From Eledone cirrhosa (Eukaryota > Mollusca > Cephalopoda > Octopoda > Eledonidae): a stretch of 64,000 bases of DNA. A model generated the notes under the pieces. The model had not been told where the DNA came from, ran no database searches, and worked only from the letters and a program-made list of their open reading frames with translations. This document shows, piece after piece, positions 50,756-63,100 of this stretch (positions within the stretch are counted from its first letter, which is position 1; each line of letters opens with the position of its first letter). Position numbers and translations under genes: made by a program. The stretch is from positions 9,451,331 through 9,515,330 of the forward strand of contig OZ024759.1 in NCBI GenBank assembly GCA_964016885.1, written 5' to 3'.

Positions 50756-51104
50756 TTTTATTAAGAAGATCAGTACTGTAAATAAAATGTCCGACCATGT
50801 TTTTTTTTTTAAAGAGAATTTTCTTTTTTAAATGGCATTTGTTATCTTCATTTCTATTGTTTTTAACTTGTCTATGTTCTGTGGGGAAAATAAAAACTTT
50901 GGCTGTTTTTATATTTAAAAACTTTTAAGGTTTGTTTTTTCTTTAAAAATGTTAAAAAATCTTCATTAAAAACTAATTTTAAAAACCAGCTTCAAAACAC
51001 TGTAAAGTATATATTAATGTTTATGACCTTCTCTGTCTATTTTGATACATTTATAAAATATGTGTACGTGGTGCTTTCAGCGCGGAAATAAATCTAAACC
51101 TTTT
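50756..51104. other. AT-rich region with poly(A) signals
   Basis: AATAAA at 50781 and 50889 could end TRAIP transcripts. No other feature. Confidence 0.45.
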
Positions 51105-51726
51105 TCTTAATATATATATAATATAAAAGAAAGATATTTGTTGGTTGGCTACGCATGCACACACACACACCTAAAGAGAGAGAGAGAGAGAGACACAGGG
51201 GAAGAGGCAGAGAGAGAGATACAATTAAAGTGTTAGATATTCAAAGAGAGAGTGACTTCCCACAAAAGTATCAGTTGAAGGTTTAACAATATTGCGCTAG
51301 TGTTTGATTTTACAGAACAAAGAAAAATTGATACTATTTTAAATTAATCTACCCTCCAGCTTTTATCCATATACTACTTACAGTCCGTACTAACAAAGCA
51401 AAACACTTCAGAAGCAATGTTATGTGGTGTATTGCTGTGTTTCTGATGACGTCCTTTGGAGCTGAAAAAGATACTGACTATGGTTATTTCACATTTAAAA
51501 TCCAAGGTCCATGCTACCATTTAATCAGCAGTTTACTTCCTCAGCCTAATAAGGAAGTTTTATGACTTTTTTTTTTTATGTCTCTCTCTCTCTCACACAC
51601 ACACACACGCACACGCGCACAACGGTTCCAACTCATACCAGACACGGCACATCCAATGCAGTCATTTTCACCTTTATCCGTCTTCTCTTAACTGTTTTCC
51701 CGGACAAAGCCGGGTAGCTCAGCTAG
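51105..51726 (+). mobile_element. Candidate non-autonomous Helitron
   Basis: The right end has the hairpin CCCGG-ACAAAG-CCGGG (51699-51714) followed by TAGCTCAG and CTAG (51723-51726), then T: the hairpin-plus-CTRR layout of Helitron 3' ends. A Helitron-like left end with TC (51105) and ATATTTGTTGGTTGG is plausible but less sure. The interior has GA microsatellite and no Rep/helicase, so it could not move itself. Confidence 0.55.
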
Positions 51727-52040
51727 TTTATTCTAAATTCAATGCATCTGTAAATAATATATTCCTATTCTATTTCGTTATTTTGAGTCTCAAAGACTTA
51801 TACGTAGCAACCTGTTTTTCATTTTATTTTCTTCTTTTCTGAATATCATTCACTAAATTATTTTATTTATTGAAATAGTAATTGTAAGGAAGTTTCATTT
51901 CATTTGGTATTTATTGGTTTTGTTTATCATTGAAATAGGTAGGTATTTTAATTATCACGATAAGGTTTGAGGAAACATTTTTTTATTTGTTTTCTTGTGA
52001 AACCCCAATGAAAATAAGACTATTGCTCATGAAAACATAA
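51727..52040. other. AT-rich spacer
   Basis: No feature recognised. Confidence 0.5.
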
Positions 52041-52044
52041 ATAA

Positions 52045-54070
52045 CAGCCAACTAAACTGGAAATTGAAAGAATTAGAGACCCTGCTAAGTGCATGGAGCT
52101 CAGTCAGTGGTTCTCCATCAAACCAGGAGACCCTGCTGTGGCTTTCTCACAACTTTGACGCAGATACTGTGAAAAAAGAAGTTATTTTGTGCCTACTTGG
52201 TTATTGGGTGACATGGATCAGCCAAGTCACATTTTTATAGAGGAGATGAAGAAAAACCACCAGCTACAAAGGACCCACAGAAGCCCAGGAGAATCTGAAA
52301 GCTGGTGAGAGGGAGATGGCTTGCGAAGCAGACTGAAGAAGAAAATGAAACACTGGAATACAGCTAAGGTAAACTAAAGAACCACCAGGTAGACCCTAGT
52401 AAGAAGAAAAACACAAACAGGAGACCACCAGTGGATAAATGGTAAGATGAAGAAGACTAGAGCTAAAAAAAAACAGAAAAAGATATCCCAAGTACTCTAA
52501 GTTCTACAAGAAAGAGACATGTTGACATGGGGAATCTAGAACACACCAGACTGCTGCTGCAGCTAACATTCTCATGCCAGCTACCCAAGCCAAAACCAAC
52601 ATGTGCAAACAACCCAGCTCACAGGGCTCCTGCCCAGAAAGCATGTTGAGGCTGCCGGTCTGCCCCGATAAAGAGAAGGAAGTATGTGGAGGTAGTACAG
52701 ACTAGCTGCGGAACAGTCTTAAAATAGTAGAAAAGATTGAGACAACTGACATGGCTTTGTCAAATATAAAGCCAAAGTGAGTCACATCACTCATGACTAC
52801 CACAAATAAAGGAGCCCACTCCAAATGTCACACCAGTGCTACTACTGTCAGAGGCCTGGTAAAACTAACCAACATGTATAAGATCCCCTACCTAAGAGAC
52901 TTAGCCTCAAGCAATATGCATGGCACTAACTGAAACTCACCTGACAGCTAACATAACAGATGCAGAAATACACATGCCAAAATATGTTGGGTTTCGTACT
53001 GACACAAGGGGAAGAGCTCACGCTGGAGTTGCTTTGTACATCTGTGAAGATGTCACAGATCAAGTTGGAATGTGACAACAGTACTAATGGTGTGACATGT
53101 TAATAGTACACACGAAGCAACTCAAAATGGTAATGTGCGTCATATATTGACCACCAGATGCCCCCCCCAGACATCAGGACAAATTTGAAGATAGCATCAG
53201 AAGTGGTGATCAATTTGGATCAGTGTCAACAACCTACTGTTGGGAGATTTTAACCTCCCCATGGTCAACTGGCCTGAATACCAGCCCCCCCCCCCCCCCC
53301 CCCCCCCCCGGAATGATGGCACCTGAACAAAGGCAGACAGAATCCTTGCTAAACCTTACAGACTCTTCTTGGAACATGGTATTCCATCCAACAAGAGGTG
53401 AAAATACCCTGGATCTCTGCTTCACGAATAACACGGAGCTCTACAATGTGAAAGTTGTAGTTAGAAAAAGCTATCTCACTTACCGCTTTTCACAGGCGCC
53501 GCTAAATTCCACTGCAGGTACTCTTCCACGTGCGTCCGACTGCTTAACACCGGGAGCTGCCCAAAACTCGCGTCCACACCGTATGCTGGTCACCACTAGA
53601 GAGAGGCCCTCTCCTGGCCCTTCCGGTCGAGCACTCCCCCCCGCCTCCGGCCACCGCACGCCACACCATACCCACAAAAGTGACACCAACGATCTTCTCA
53701 GACCATCCTTTGGCATGGAAGGCAGGACCAGCCCACAAACAAGACACCTTTGTGTAGTGCCAAAGGTCCCATCCGTCGCATGAAGAACAAGGACCACATA
53801 CTACAATAGCCTGGAGTTCAAGGGACCCCAGCTTTTTAATAAGCTGCCAAAACATCTGAGATATCTACATGGTGTGTATGTAGATGTTTCCAAGAGACAT
53901 CTCAACATTCTACTCACTAAGATCTTGGATGAGGCAAAGCACAAATAAGGGTGGCTGCAACTAACTCCCTTTTGTATCAATGGCCAACCAGGGAAGGCTG
54001 GCTGCAGAAAGTGTAGCATCAATGACTGTACCCCAGCATGGCCTCAGTCTATCGGTTGGAACATGTAATA
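52045..54070 (+). mobile_element. CR1/Jockey-like LINE remnant: endonuclease and C-terminal tail, RT deleted
   Basis: 52980-53460 codes pieces of an APE-type endonuclease: KYVGFRTDTRGRAHAGVALY, VMCVIY-PPDAPP, then (frame at 53223) APEQRQTESLLNLTDSSWN and PTRGENTLDLCFTNNTELYN. The usual LLGDFNLP motif is corrupted, and a 29-base C run at 53282-53310 breaks the text. 53790-53945 codes EFKGPQLFNKLPKHLRYLHG and VDVSKRHLNILLTKILDEA, a C-terminal tail normally found after the RT. The whole RT is missing between them and is replaced by 53490-53780. The 3' end (CCCCAGCATGGCCTCAGTCT) seeds the 5190-5650 array. Confidence 0.72.
53490..53780. other. GC-rich insertion inside the LINE remnant
   Basis: Much more GC-rich than its surroundings (GGCCCTTCCGGTCGAGCACT, CCGCCTCCGGCCACCGCACG). 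It does not resemble RT sequence in any frame I read. Possibly a corrupted LINE part or a separate element; not identified. Confidence 0.4.
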
Positions 54071-54131
54071 GAATATATATATATAAATGGTAGTGAGACC
54101 TGGGGGTTGTGTAGATTAGAAAGAAGCTTGC

Positions 54132-57100
54132 ATGTCCTTAATTAGTTTAGTTCTTGTGTGCCTCTGTATGTCTTTATCTTGTCCTTAATTAGTTTAGTTC
54201 TTGTGTGCCTCTGTATGTCTTTATCTTGTCCTTAATTAGTTTAGTAATTGTATCTCTCTGTATGTCTTTATCTTGTCCTTAATTAGTTTAGTTCTTGTGT
54301 GCCTCTGTATGTCTTTATCTTGTCCTTAATTAGTTTAGTTCTTCTGTGTCTCTGTATGTCTTCATCTTGTCCTCAATTAGTTTAGTTCTTGTGTGCCTCT
54401 GTATGTCTTTATCTTGTCCTTAATTAGTTTAGTTCTCGTGTGCCTCTGTATGTCTTTATCTTGTCCTTAATTAGTTTAGTTCTTCTGTGTCTCTGTATGT
54501 CTTTATCTTGTCCTTAATTAGTTTAGTTCTTGTGTGTCTCTGTATGTCTTTATCTTGTCCTTAATTAGTTTAGTTCTTGTGTGTCTCTGTATGTCTTTAT
54601 CTTGTCCTTAATTAGTTTAGTTCTTGTGTGTCTCTGTATGTCTTTATCTTGTCCTTAATTAGTTTAGTTCTTGTGTGTCTCTGTATGTCTTTATCTTGTC
54701 CTTAATTAGTTTAGTTCTTCTGTGTCTCTGTATGTCTTTATCTTGTCCTTAATTAGTTTAGTTCTTGTGTGTCTCTGTATGTCTTTATCTTGTCCTTAAT
54801 TAGTTTAGTTCTTGTGTGTCTCTGTATGTCTTTATCTTGTTCTTAATTAGTTTAGTTCTTCTGTGTCTCTGTATGTCTTTATCTTGTCCTTAATTAGTTT
54901 AGTTCTTGTGTGCCTCTGTATGTCTTTATCTTGTCCTTAATTAGTTTAGTTCTTGTGTGCCTCTGTATGTCTTTATCTAGTCCTTAATTAGTTTAGTTCT
55001 TGTGTGTCTCTGTATATCTTTATCTTGTCCTTAATTAGTTTAGTTCTTCTGTGTCTCTGTATGTCTTTATCTTGTCCTTAATTAGTTTAGTTCTTGTGTG
55101 TCTCTGTATGTCTTTATCTTGTCCTTAATTAGTTTAGTTCTTGTGTGTCTCTGTATGTCTTTATCTTGTCCTTAATTAGTTTAGTTCTTGTGTGTCTCTG
55201 TATGTCTTTATCTTGTCCTTAATTAGTTTAGTTCTTGTGTGCCTCTGTATGTCTTTATCTTGTCCTTAATTAGTTTAGTTCTTCTGTGTCTCTGTATGTC
55301 TTTATCTTGTCCTTAATTAGTTTAGTTCTTGTGTGCCTCTGTATGTCTTTATCTTGTCCTTAATTAGTTTAGTTCTTCTGTGTCACTGTATGTCTTCATC
55401 TTGTCCTTAATTAGTTTAGTTCTTGTGTGCCTCTGTATGTCTTTATCTTGTCCTTAATTAGTTTAGTTCTTCTGTGTCACTGTATGTCTTCATCTTGTCC
55501 TTAATTAGTTTAGTTCTTCTGTGTCTCTGTCTAGTCTTTATTTTGTCCTTAATTAGTTTAGTTCTTGTATGGCTCTGTATGTCTTTATCTTGTCCTTAAT
55601 TAGTTTAGTAATTGTATGTCTCTGTATGTCTTTATCTTGTCCTTAATTAGTTTAGTTCTTCTGTGTCTCTGTATGTCTTTATCTTGTCCTTAATTAGTTT
55701 AGTTCTTCTGTGTCTCTGTATGTCTTTATCTTGTCCTTAATTAGTTTAGTTCTTGTGTGTCTCTGTATGTCTTTATCTTGTCCTTAATTAGTTTAGTTCT
55801 TGTGTGCCTCTGTATGTCTTTATCTTGTCCTTAATTAGTTTAGTTCTTGTGTGCCTCTGTATGTCTTTATCTTGTCCTTAATTAGTTTAGTTCTTGTGTG
55901 CCTCTGTATGTCTTTATCTTGTCCTTAATTAGTTTAGTAATTGTATCTCTCTGTATGTCTTTATCTTGTCCTTAATTAGTTTAGTTCTTGTGTGTCTCTG
56001 TATGTCTTCATCTTGTCCTCAATTAGTTTAGTTCTCGTGTGCCTCTGTATGTCTTTATCTTGTCCTTAATTAGTTTAGTAATTGTATCTCTCTGTATGTC
56101 TTTATCTTGTCCTTAATTAGTTTAGTTCTTCTGTGTCTCTGTATGTCTTTATCTTGTCCTTAATTAGTTTAGTTCTTGTGTGTCTCTGTATGTCTTTATC
56201 TTGTCCTTAATTAGTTTAGTTCTTGTGTGTCTCTGTATGTCTTTATCTTGTCCTTAATTAGTTTAGTTCTTGTGTGTCTCTGTATATCTTTATCTTGTCC
56301 TTAATTAGTTTAGTTCTTCTGTGTCTCTGTATGTCTTTATCTTGTCCTTAATTAGTTTAGTTCTTCTGTGTCTCTGTATGTCTTTATCTTCTCCTTAATT
56401 AGTTTAGTTCTTGTGTGTCTCTGTATGTCTTTATCTTGTTCTTAATTAGTTTAGTTCTTGTGTGCCTCTGTATGTCTTTATCTTGTCCTTAATTAGTTTA
56501 GTTCTTCTGTGTCACTGTATGTCTTCATCTTGTCCTTAATTAGTTTAGTTCTTGTGTGCCTCTGTATGTCTTTATCTTGTCCTTAATTAGTTTAGTTCTT
56601 CTGTGTCACTGTATGTCTTCATCTTGTCCTTAATTAGTTTAGTTCTTCTGTGTCTCTGTCTAGTCTTTATTTTGTCCTTAATTAGTTTAGTTCTTGTATG
56701 GCTCTGTATGTCTTTATCTTGTCCTTAATTAGTTTAGTAATTGTATGTCTCTGTATGTCTTTATCTTGTCCTTAATTAGTTTAGTTCTTCTGTGTCTCTG
56801 TATGTCTTTATCTTGTCCTTAATTAGTTTAGTTCTTCTGTGTCTCTGTATGTCTTTATCTTGTCCTTAATTAGTTTAGTTCTTGTGTGTCTCTGTATGTC
56901 TTTATCTTGTCCTTAATTAGTTTAGTTCTTGTGTGCCTCTGTATGTCTTTATCTTGTCCTTAATTAGTTTAGTTCTTGTGTGCCTCTGTATGTCTTTATC
57001 TTGTCCTTAATTAGTTTAGTTCTTGTGTGCCTCTGTATGTCTTTATCTTGTCCTTAATTAGTTTAGTAATTGTATCTCTCTGTATGTCTTTATCTTGTCC

Positions 57101-60100
57101 TTAATTAGTTTAGTTCTTGTGTGCCTCTGTATGTCTTTATCTTGTCCTTAATTAGTTTAGTTCTTGTGTGTCTCTGTATGTCTTCATCTTGTCCTCAATT
57201 AGTTTAGTTCTTGTGTGCCTCTGTATGTCTTTATCTTGTCCTTAATTAGTTTAGTTCTTGTGTGCCTCTGTATGTCTTTATCTAGTCCTTAATTTGTTTA
57301 GTTCTTGTGTGTCTCTGTATATCTTTATCTTGTCCTTAATTAGTTTAGTTCTTGTGTGTCTCTGTATGTCTTTATCTTGTCCTTAATTAGTTTAGTTCTT
57401 GTGTGTCTCTGTATGTCTTTATCTTGTTCTTAATTAGTTTAGTTCTTCTGTGTCTCTGTATGTCTTTATCTTGTCCTTAATTAGTTTAGTTCTTGTGTGC
57501 CTCTGTATGTCTTTATCTTGTCCTTAATTAGTTTAGTTCTTGTGTGCCTCTGTATGTCTTTATCTAGTCCTTAATTAGTTTAGTTCTTGTGTGTCTCTGT
57601 ATATCTTTATCTTGTCCTTAATTAGTTTAGTTCTTCTGTGTCTCTGTATGTCTTTATCTTGTCCTTAATTAGTTTAGTTCTTGTGTGTCTCTGTATGTCT
57701 TTATCTTGTCCTTAATTAGTTTAGTTCTTGTGTGTCTCTGTATGTCTTTATCTTGTCCTTAATTAGTTTAGTTCTTGTGTGTCTCTGTATGTCTTTATCT
57801 TGTCCTTAATTAGTTTAGTTCTTCTGTGTCACTGTATGTCTTCATCTTGTCCTTAATTAGTTTAGTTCTTGTGTGCCTCTGTATGTCTTTATCTTGTCCT
57901 TAATTAGTTTAGTTCTTCTGTGTCACTGTATGTCTTCATCTTGTCCTTAATTAGTTTAGTTCTTCTGTGTCTCTGTCTAGTCTTTATTTTGTCCTTAATT
58001 AGTTTAGTTCTTGTATGGCTCTGTATGTCTTTATCTTGTCCTTAATTAGTTTAGTAATTGTATGTCTCTGTATGTCTTTATCTTGTCCTTAATTAGTTTA
58101 GTTCTTCTGTGTCTCTGTATGTCTTTATCTTGTCCTTAATTAGTTTAGTTCTTCTGTGTCTCTGTATGTCTTTATCTTGTCCTTAATTAGTTTAGTTCTT
58201 GTGTGTCTCTGTATGTCTTTATCTTGTCCTTAATTAGTTTAGTTCTTGTGTGCCTCTGTATGTCTTTATCTTGTCCTTAATTAGTTTAGTTCTTGTGTGC
58301 CTCTGTATGTCTTTATCTTGTCCTTAATTAGTTTAGTTCTTGTGTGCCTCTGTATGTCTTTATCTTGTCCTTAATTAGTTTAGTAATTGTATCTCTCTGT
58401 ATGTCTTTATCTTGTCCTTAATTAGTTTAGTTCTTGTGTGTCTCTGTATGTCTTCATCTTGTCCTCAATTAGTTTAGTTCTCGTGTGCCTCTGTATGTCT
58501 TTATCTTGTCCTTAATTAGTTTAGTAATTGTATCTCTCTGTATGTCTTTATCTTGTCCTTAATTAGTTTAGTTCTTCTGTGTCTCTGTATGTCTTTATCT
58601 TGTCCTTAATTAGTTTAGTTCTTGTGTGTCTCTGTATGTCTTTATCTTGTCCTTAATTAGTTTAGTTCTTGTGTGTCTCTGTATGTCTTTATCTTGTCCT
58701 TAATTAGTTTAGTTCTTGTGTGTCTCTGTATATCTTTATCTTGTCCTTAATTAGTTTAGTTCTTCTGTGTCTCTGTATGTCTTTATCTTGTCCTTAATTA
58801 GTTTAGTTCTTCTGTGTCTCTGTATGTCTTTATCTTCTCCTTAATTAGTTTAGTTCTTGTGTGTCTCTGTATGTCTTTATCTTGTTCTTAATTAGTTTAG
58901 TTCTTGTGTGCCTCTGTATGTCTTTATCTTGTCCTTAATTAGTTTAGTTCTTCTGTGTCACTGTATGTCTTCATCTTGTCCTTAATTAGTTTAGTTCTTG
59001 TGTGCCTCTGTATGTCTTTATCTTGTCCTTAATTAGTTTAGTTCTTCTGTGTCACTGTATGTCTTCATCTTGTCCTTAATTAGTTTAGTTCTTCTGTGTC
59101 TCTGTCTAGTCTTTATTTTGTCCTTAATTAGTTTAGTTCTTGTATGGCTCTGTATGTCTTTATCTTGTCCTTAATTAGTTTAGTAATTGTATGTCTCTGT
59201 ATGTCTTTATCTTGTCCTTAATTAGTTTAGTTCTTCTGTGTCTCTGTATGTCTTTATCTTGTCCTTAATTAGTTTAGTTCTTCTGTGTCTCTGTATGTCT
59301 TTATCTTGTCCTTAATTAGTTTAGTTCTTGTGTGTCTCTGTATGTCTTTATCTTGTCCTTAATTAGTTTAGTTCTTGTGTGCCTCTGTATGTCTTTATCT
59401 TGTCCTTAATTAGTTTAGTTCTTGTGTGCCTCTGTATGTCTTTATCTTGTCCTTAATTAGTTTAGTTCTTGTGTGCCTCTGTATGTCTTTATCTTGTCCT
59501 TAATTAGTTTAGTAATTGTATCTCTCTGTATGTCTTTATCTTGTCCTTAATTAGTTTAGTTCTTGTGTGCCTCTGTATGTCTTTATCTTGTCCTTAATTA
59601 GTTTAGTTCTTGTGTGTCTCTGTATGTCTTCATCTTGTCCTCAATTAGTTTAGTTCTTGTGTGCCTCTGTATGTCTTTATCTTGTCCTTAATTAGTTTAG
59701 TTCTTGTGTGCCTCTGTATGTCTTTATCTAGTCCTTAATTTGTTTAGTTCTTGTGTGTCTCTGTATATCTTTATCTTGTCCTTAATTAGTTTAGTTCTTG
59801 TGTGTCTCTGTATGTCTTTATCTTGTCCTTAATTAGTTTAGTTCTTGTGTGTCTCTGTATGTCTTTATCTTGTTCTTAATTAGTTTAGTTCTTCTGTGTC
59901 TCTGTATGTCTTTATCTTGTCCTTAATTAGTTTAGTTCTTGTGTGCCTCTGTATGTCTTTATCTTGTCCTTAATTAGTTTAGTTCTTGTGTGCCTCTGTA
60001 TGTCTTTATCTAGTCCTTAATTAGTTTAGTTCTTGTGTGTCTCTGTATATCTTTATCTTGTCCTTAATTAGTTTAGTTCTTCTGTGTCTCTGTATGTCTT

Positions 60101-63100
60101 TATCTTGTCCTTAATTAGTTTAGTTCTTGTGTGTCTCTGTATGTCTTTATCTTGTCCTTAATTAGTTTAGTTCTTGTGTGTCTCTGTATGTCTTTATCTT
60201 GTCCTTAATTAGTTTAGTTCTTGTGTGTCTCTGTATGTCTTTATCTTGTCCTTAATTAGTTTAGTTCTTGTGTGCCTCTGTATGTCTTTATCTTGTCCTT
60301 AATTAGTTTAGTTCTTCTGTGTCTCTGTATGTCTTTATCTTGTCCTTAATTAGTTTAGTTCTTGTGTGCCTCTGTATGTCTTTATCTTGTCCTTAATTAG
60401 TTTAGTTCTTCTGTGTCACTGTATGTCTTCATCTTGTCCTTAATTAGTTTAGTTCTTGTGTGCCTCTGTATGTCTTTATCTTGTCCTTAATTAGTTTAGT
60501 TCTTCTGTGTCACTGTATGTCTTCATCTTGTCCTTAATTAGTTTAGTTCTTCTGTGTCTCTGTCTAGTCTTTATTTTGTCCTTAATTAGTTTAGTTCTTG
60601 TATGGCTCTGTATGTCTTTATCTTGTCCTTAATTAGTTTAGTAATTGTATGTCTCTGTATGTCTTTATCTTGTCCTTAATTAGTTTAGTTCTTCTGTGTC
60701 TCTGTATGTCTTTATCTTGTCCTTAATTAGTTTAGTTCTTCTGTGTCTCTGTATGTCTTTATCTTGTCCTTAATTAGTTTAGTTCTTGTGTGTCTCTGTA
60801 TGTCTTTATCTTGTCCTTAATTAGTTTAGTTCTTGTGTGCCTCTGTATGTCTTTATCTTGTCCTTAATTAGTTTAGTTCTTGTGTGCCTCTGTATGTCTT
60901 TATCTTGTCCTTAATTAGTTTAGTTCTTGTGTGCCTCTGTATGTCTTTATCTTGTCCTTAATTAGTTTAGTAATTGTATCTCTCTGTATGTCTTTATCTT
61001 GTCCTTAATTAGTTTAGTTCTTGTGTGTCTCTGTATGTCTTCATCTTGTCCTCAATTAGTTTAGTTCTCGTGTGCCTCTGTATGTCTTTATCTTGTCCTT
61101 AATTAGTTTAGTAATTGTATCTCTCTGTATGTCTTTATCTTGTCCTTAATTAGTTTAGTTCTTCTGTGTCTCTGTATGTCTTTATCTTGTCCTTAATTAG
61201 TTTAGTTCTTGTGTGTCTCTGTATGTCTTTATCTTGTCCTTAATTAGTTTAGTTCTTGTGTGTCTCTGTATGTCTTTATCTTGTCCTTAATTAGTTTAGT
61301 TCTTGTGTGTCTCTGTATATCTTTATCTTGTCCTTAATTAGTTTAGTTCTTCTGTGTCTCTGTATGTCTTTATCTTGTCCTTAATTAGTTTAGTTCTTCT
61401 GTGTCTCTGTATGTCTTTATCTTGTCCTTAATTAGTTTAGTTCTTGTGTGTCTCTGTATGTCTTTATCTTGTTCTTAATTAGTTTAGTTCTTGTGTGCCT
61501 CTGTATGTCTTTATCTTGTCCTTAATTAGTTTAGTTCTTCTGTGTCACTGTATGTCTTCATCTTGTCCTTAATTAGTTTAGTTCTTGTGTGCCTCTGTAT
61601 GTCTTTATCTTGTCCTTAATTAGTTTAGTTCTTCTGTGTCACTGTATGTCTTCATCTTGTCCTTAATTAGTTTAGTTCTTCTGTGTCTCTGTCTAGTCTT
61701 TATTTTGTCCTTAATTAGTTTAGTTCTTGTATGGCTCTGTATGTCTTTATCTTGTCCTTAATTAGTTTAGTAATTGTATGTCTCTGTATGTCTTTATCTT
61801 GTCCTTAATTAGTTTAGTTCTTCTGTGTCTCTGTATGTCTTTATCTTGTCCTTAATTAGTTTAGTTCTTCTGTGTCTCTGTATGTCTTTATCTTGTCCTT
61901 AATTAGTTTAGTTCTTGTGTGTCTCTGTATGTCTTTATCTTGTCCTTAATTAGTTTAGTTCTTGTGTGCCTCTGTATGTCTTTATCTTGTCCTTAATTAG
62001 TTTAGTTCTTGTGTGCCTCTGTATGTCTTTATCTTGTCCTTAATTAGTTTAGTTCTTGTGTGCCTCTGTATGTCTTTATCTTGTCCTTAATTAGTTTAGT
62101 AATTGTATCTCTCTGTATGTCTTTATCTTGTCCTTAATTAGTTTAGTTCTTGTGTGCCTCTGTATGTCTTTATCTTGTCCTTAATTAGTTTAATTCTTGT
62201 GTGTCTCTGTATGTCTTCATCTTGTCCTCAATTAGTTTAGTTCTTGTGTGCCTCTGTATGTCTTTATCTTGTCCTTAATTAGTTTAGTTCTTGTGTGCCT
62301 CTGTATGTCTTTATCTTGTCCTTAATTAGTTTAGTTCTTGTGTGTCTCTGTATGTCTTTATCTTGTCCTTAATTAGTTTAGTTCTTGTGTACCTCTGTAT
62401 GTCTTTATCTTGTCCTTAATTAGTTTAGTTCTTGTGTGCCTCTGTATGTCTTTATCTTGTCCTTAATTAGTTTAGTTCTTGTGTGCCTCTGTATGTCTTT
62501 ATCTAGTCCTTAATTAGTTTAGTTCTTGTGTGTCTCTGTATATCTTTATCTTGTCCTTAATTAGTTTAGTTCTTCTGTGTCTCTGTATGTCTTTATCTTG
62601 TCCTTAATTAGTTTAGTTCTTGTGTGCCTCTGTATGTCTTTATCTTGTCCTTAATTAGTTTAGTTCTTGTATGTCTCTGTATGTCTTTATCTTGTCCTTA
62701 ATTAGTTTAGTTCTTCTGTGTCTCTGTATGTCTTTATCTTGTCCTTAATTAGTTTAGTTCTTGTGTGTCTCTGTATGTCTTTATCTTGTCCTTAATTAGT
62801 TTAGTTCTTGTGTGTCTCTGTATGTCTTTATCTTGTCCTTAATTAGTTTAGTTCTTGTGTGTCTCTGTATGTCTTTATCTTGTCCTTAATTAGTTTAGTT
62901 CTTGTGTGCCTCTGTATGTCTTTATCTTGTCCTTAATTAGTTTAGTTCTTCTGTGTCTCTGTATGTCTTTATCTTGTCCTTAATTAGTTTAGTTCTTGTG
63001 TGCCTCTGTATGTCTTTATCTTGTCCTTAATTAGTTTAGTTCTTCTGTGTCACTGTATGTCTTCATCTTGTCCTTAATTAGTTTAGTTCTTGTGTGCCTC

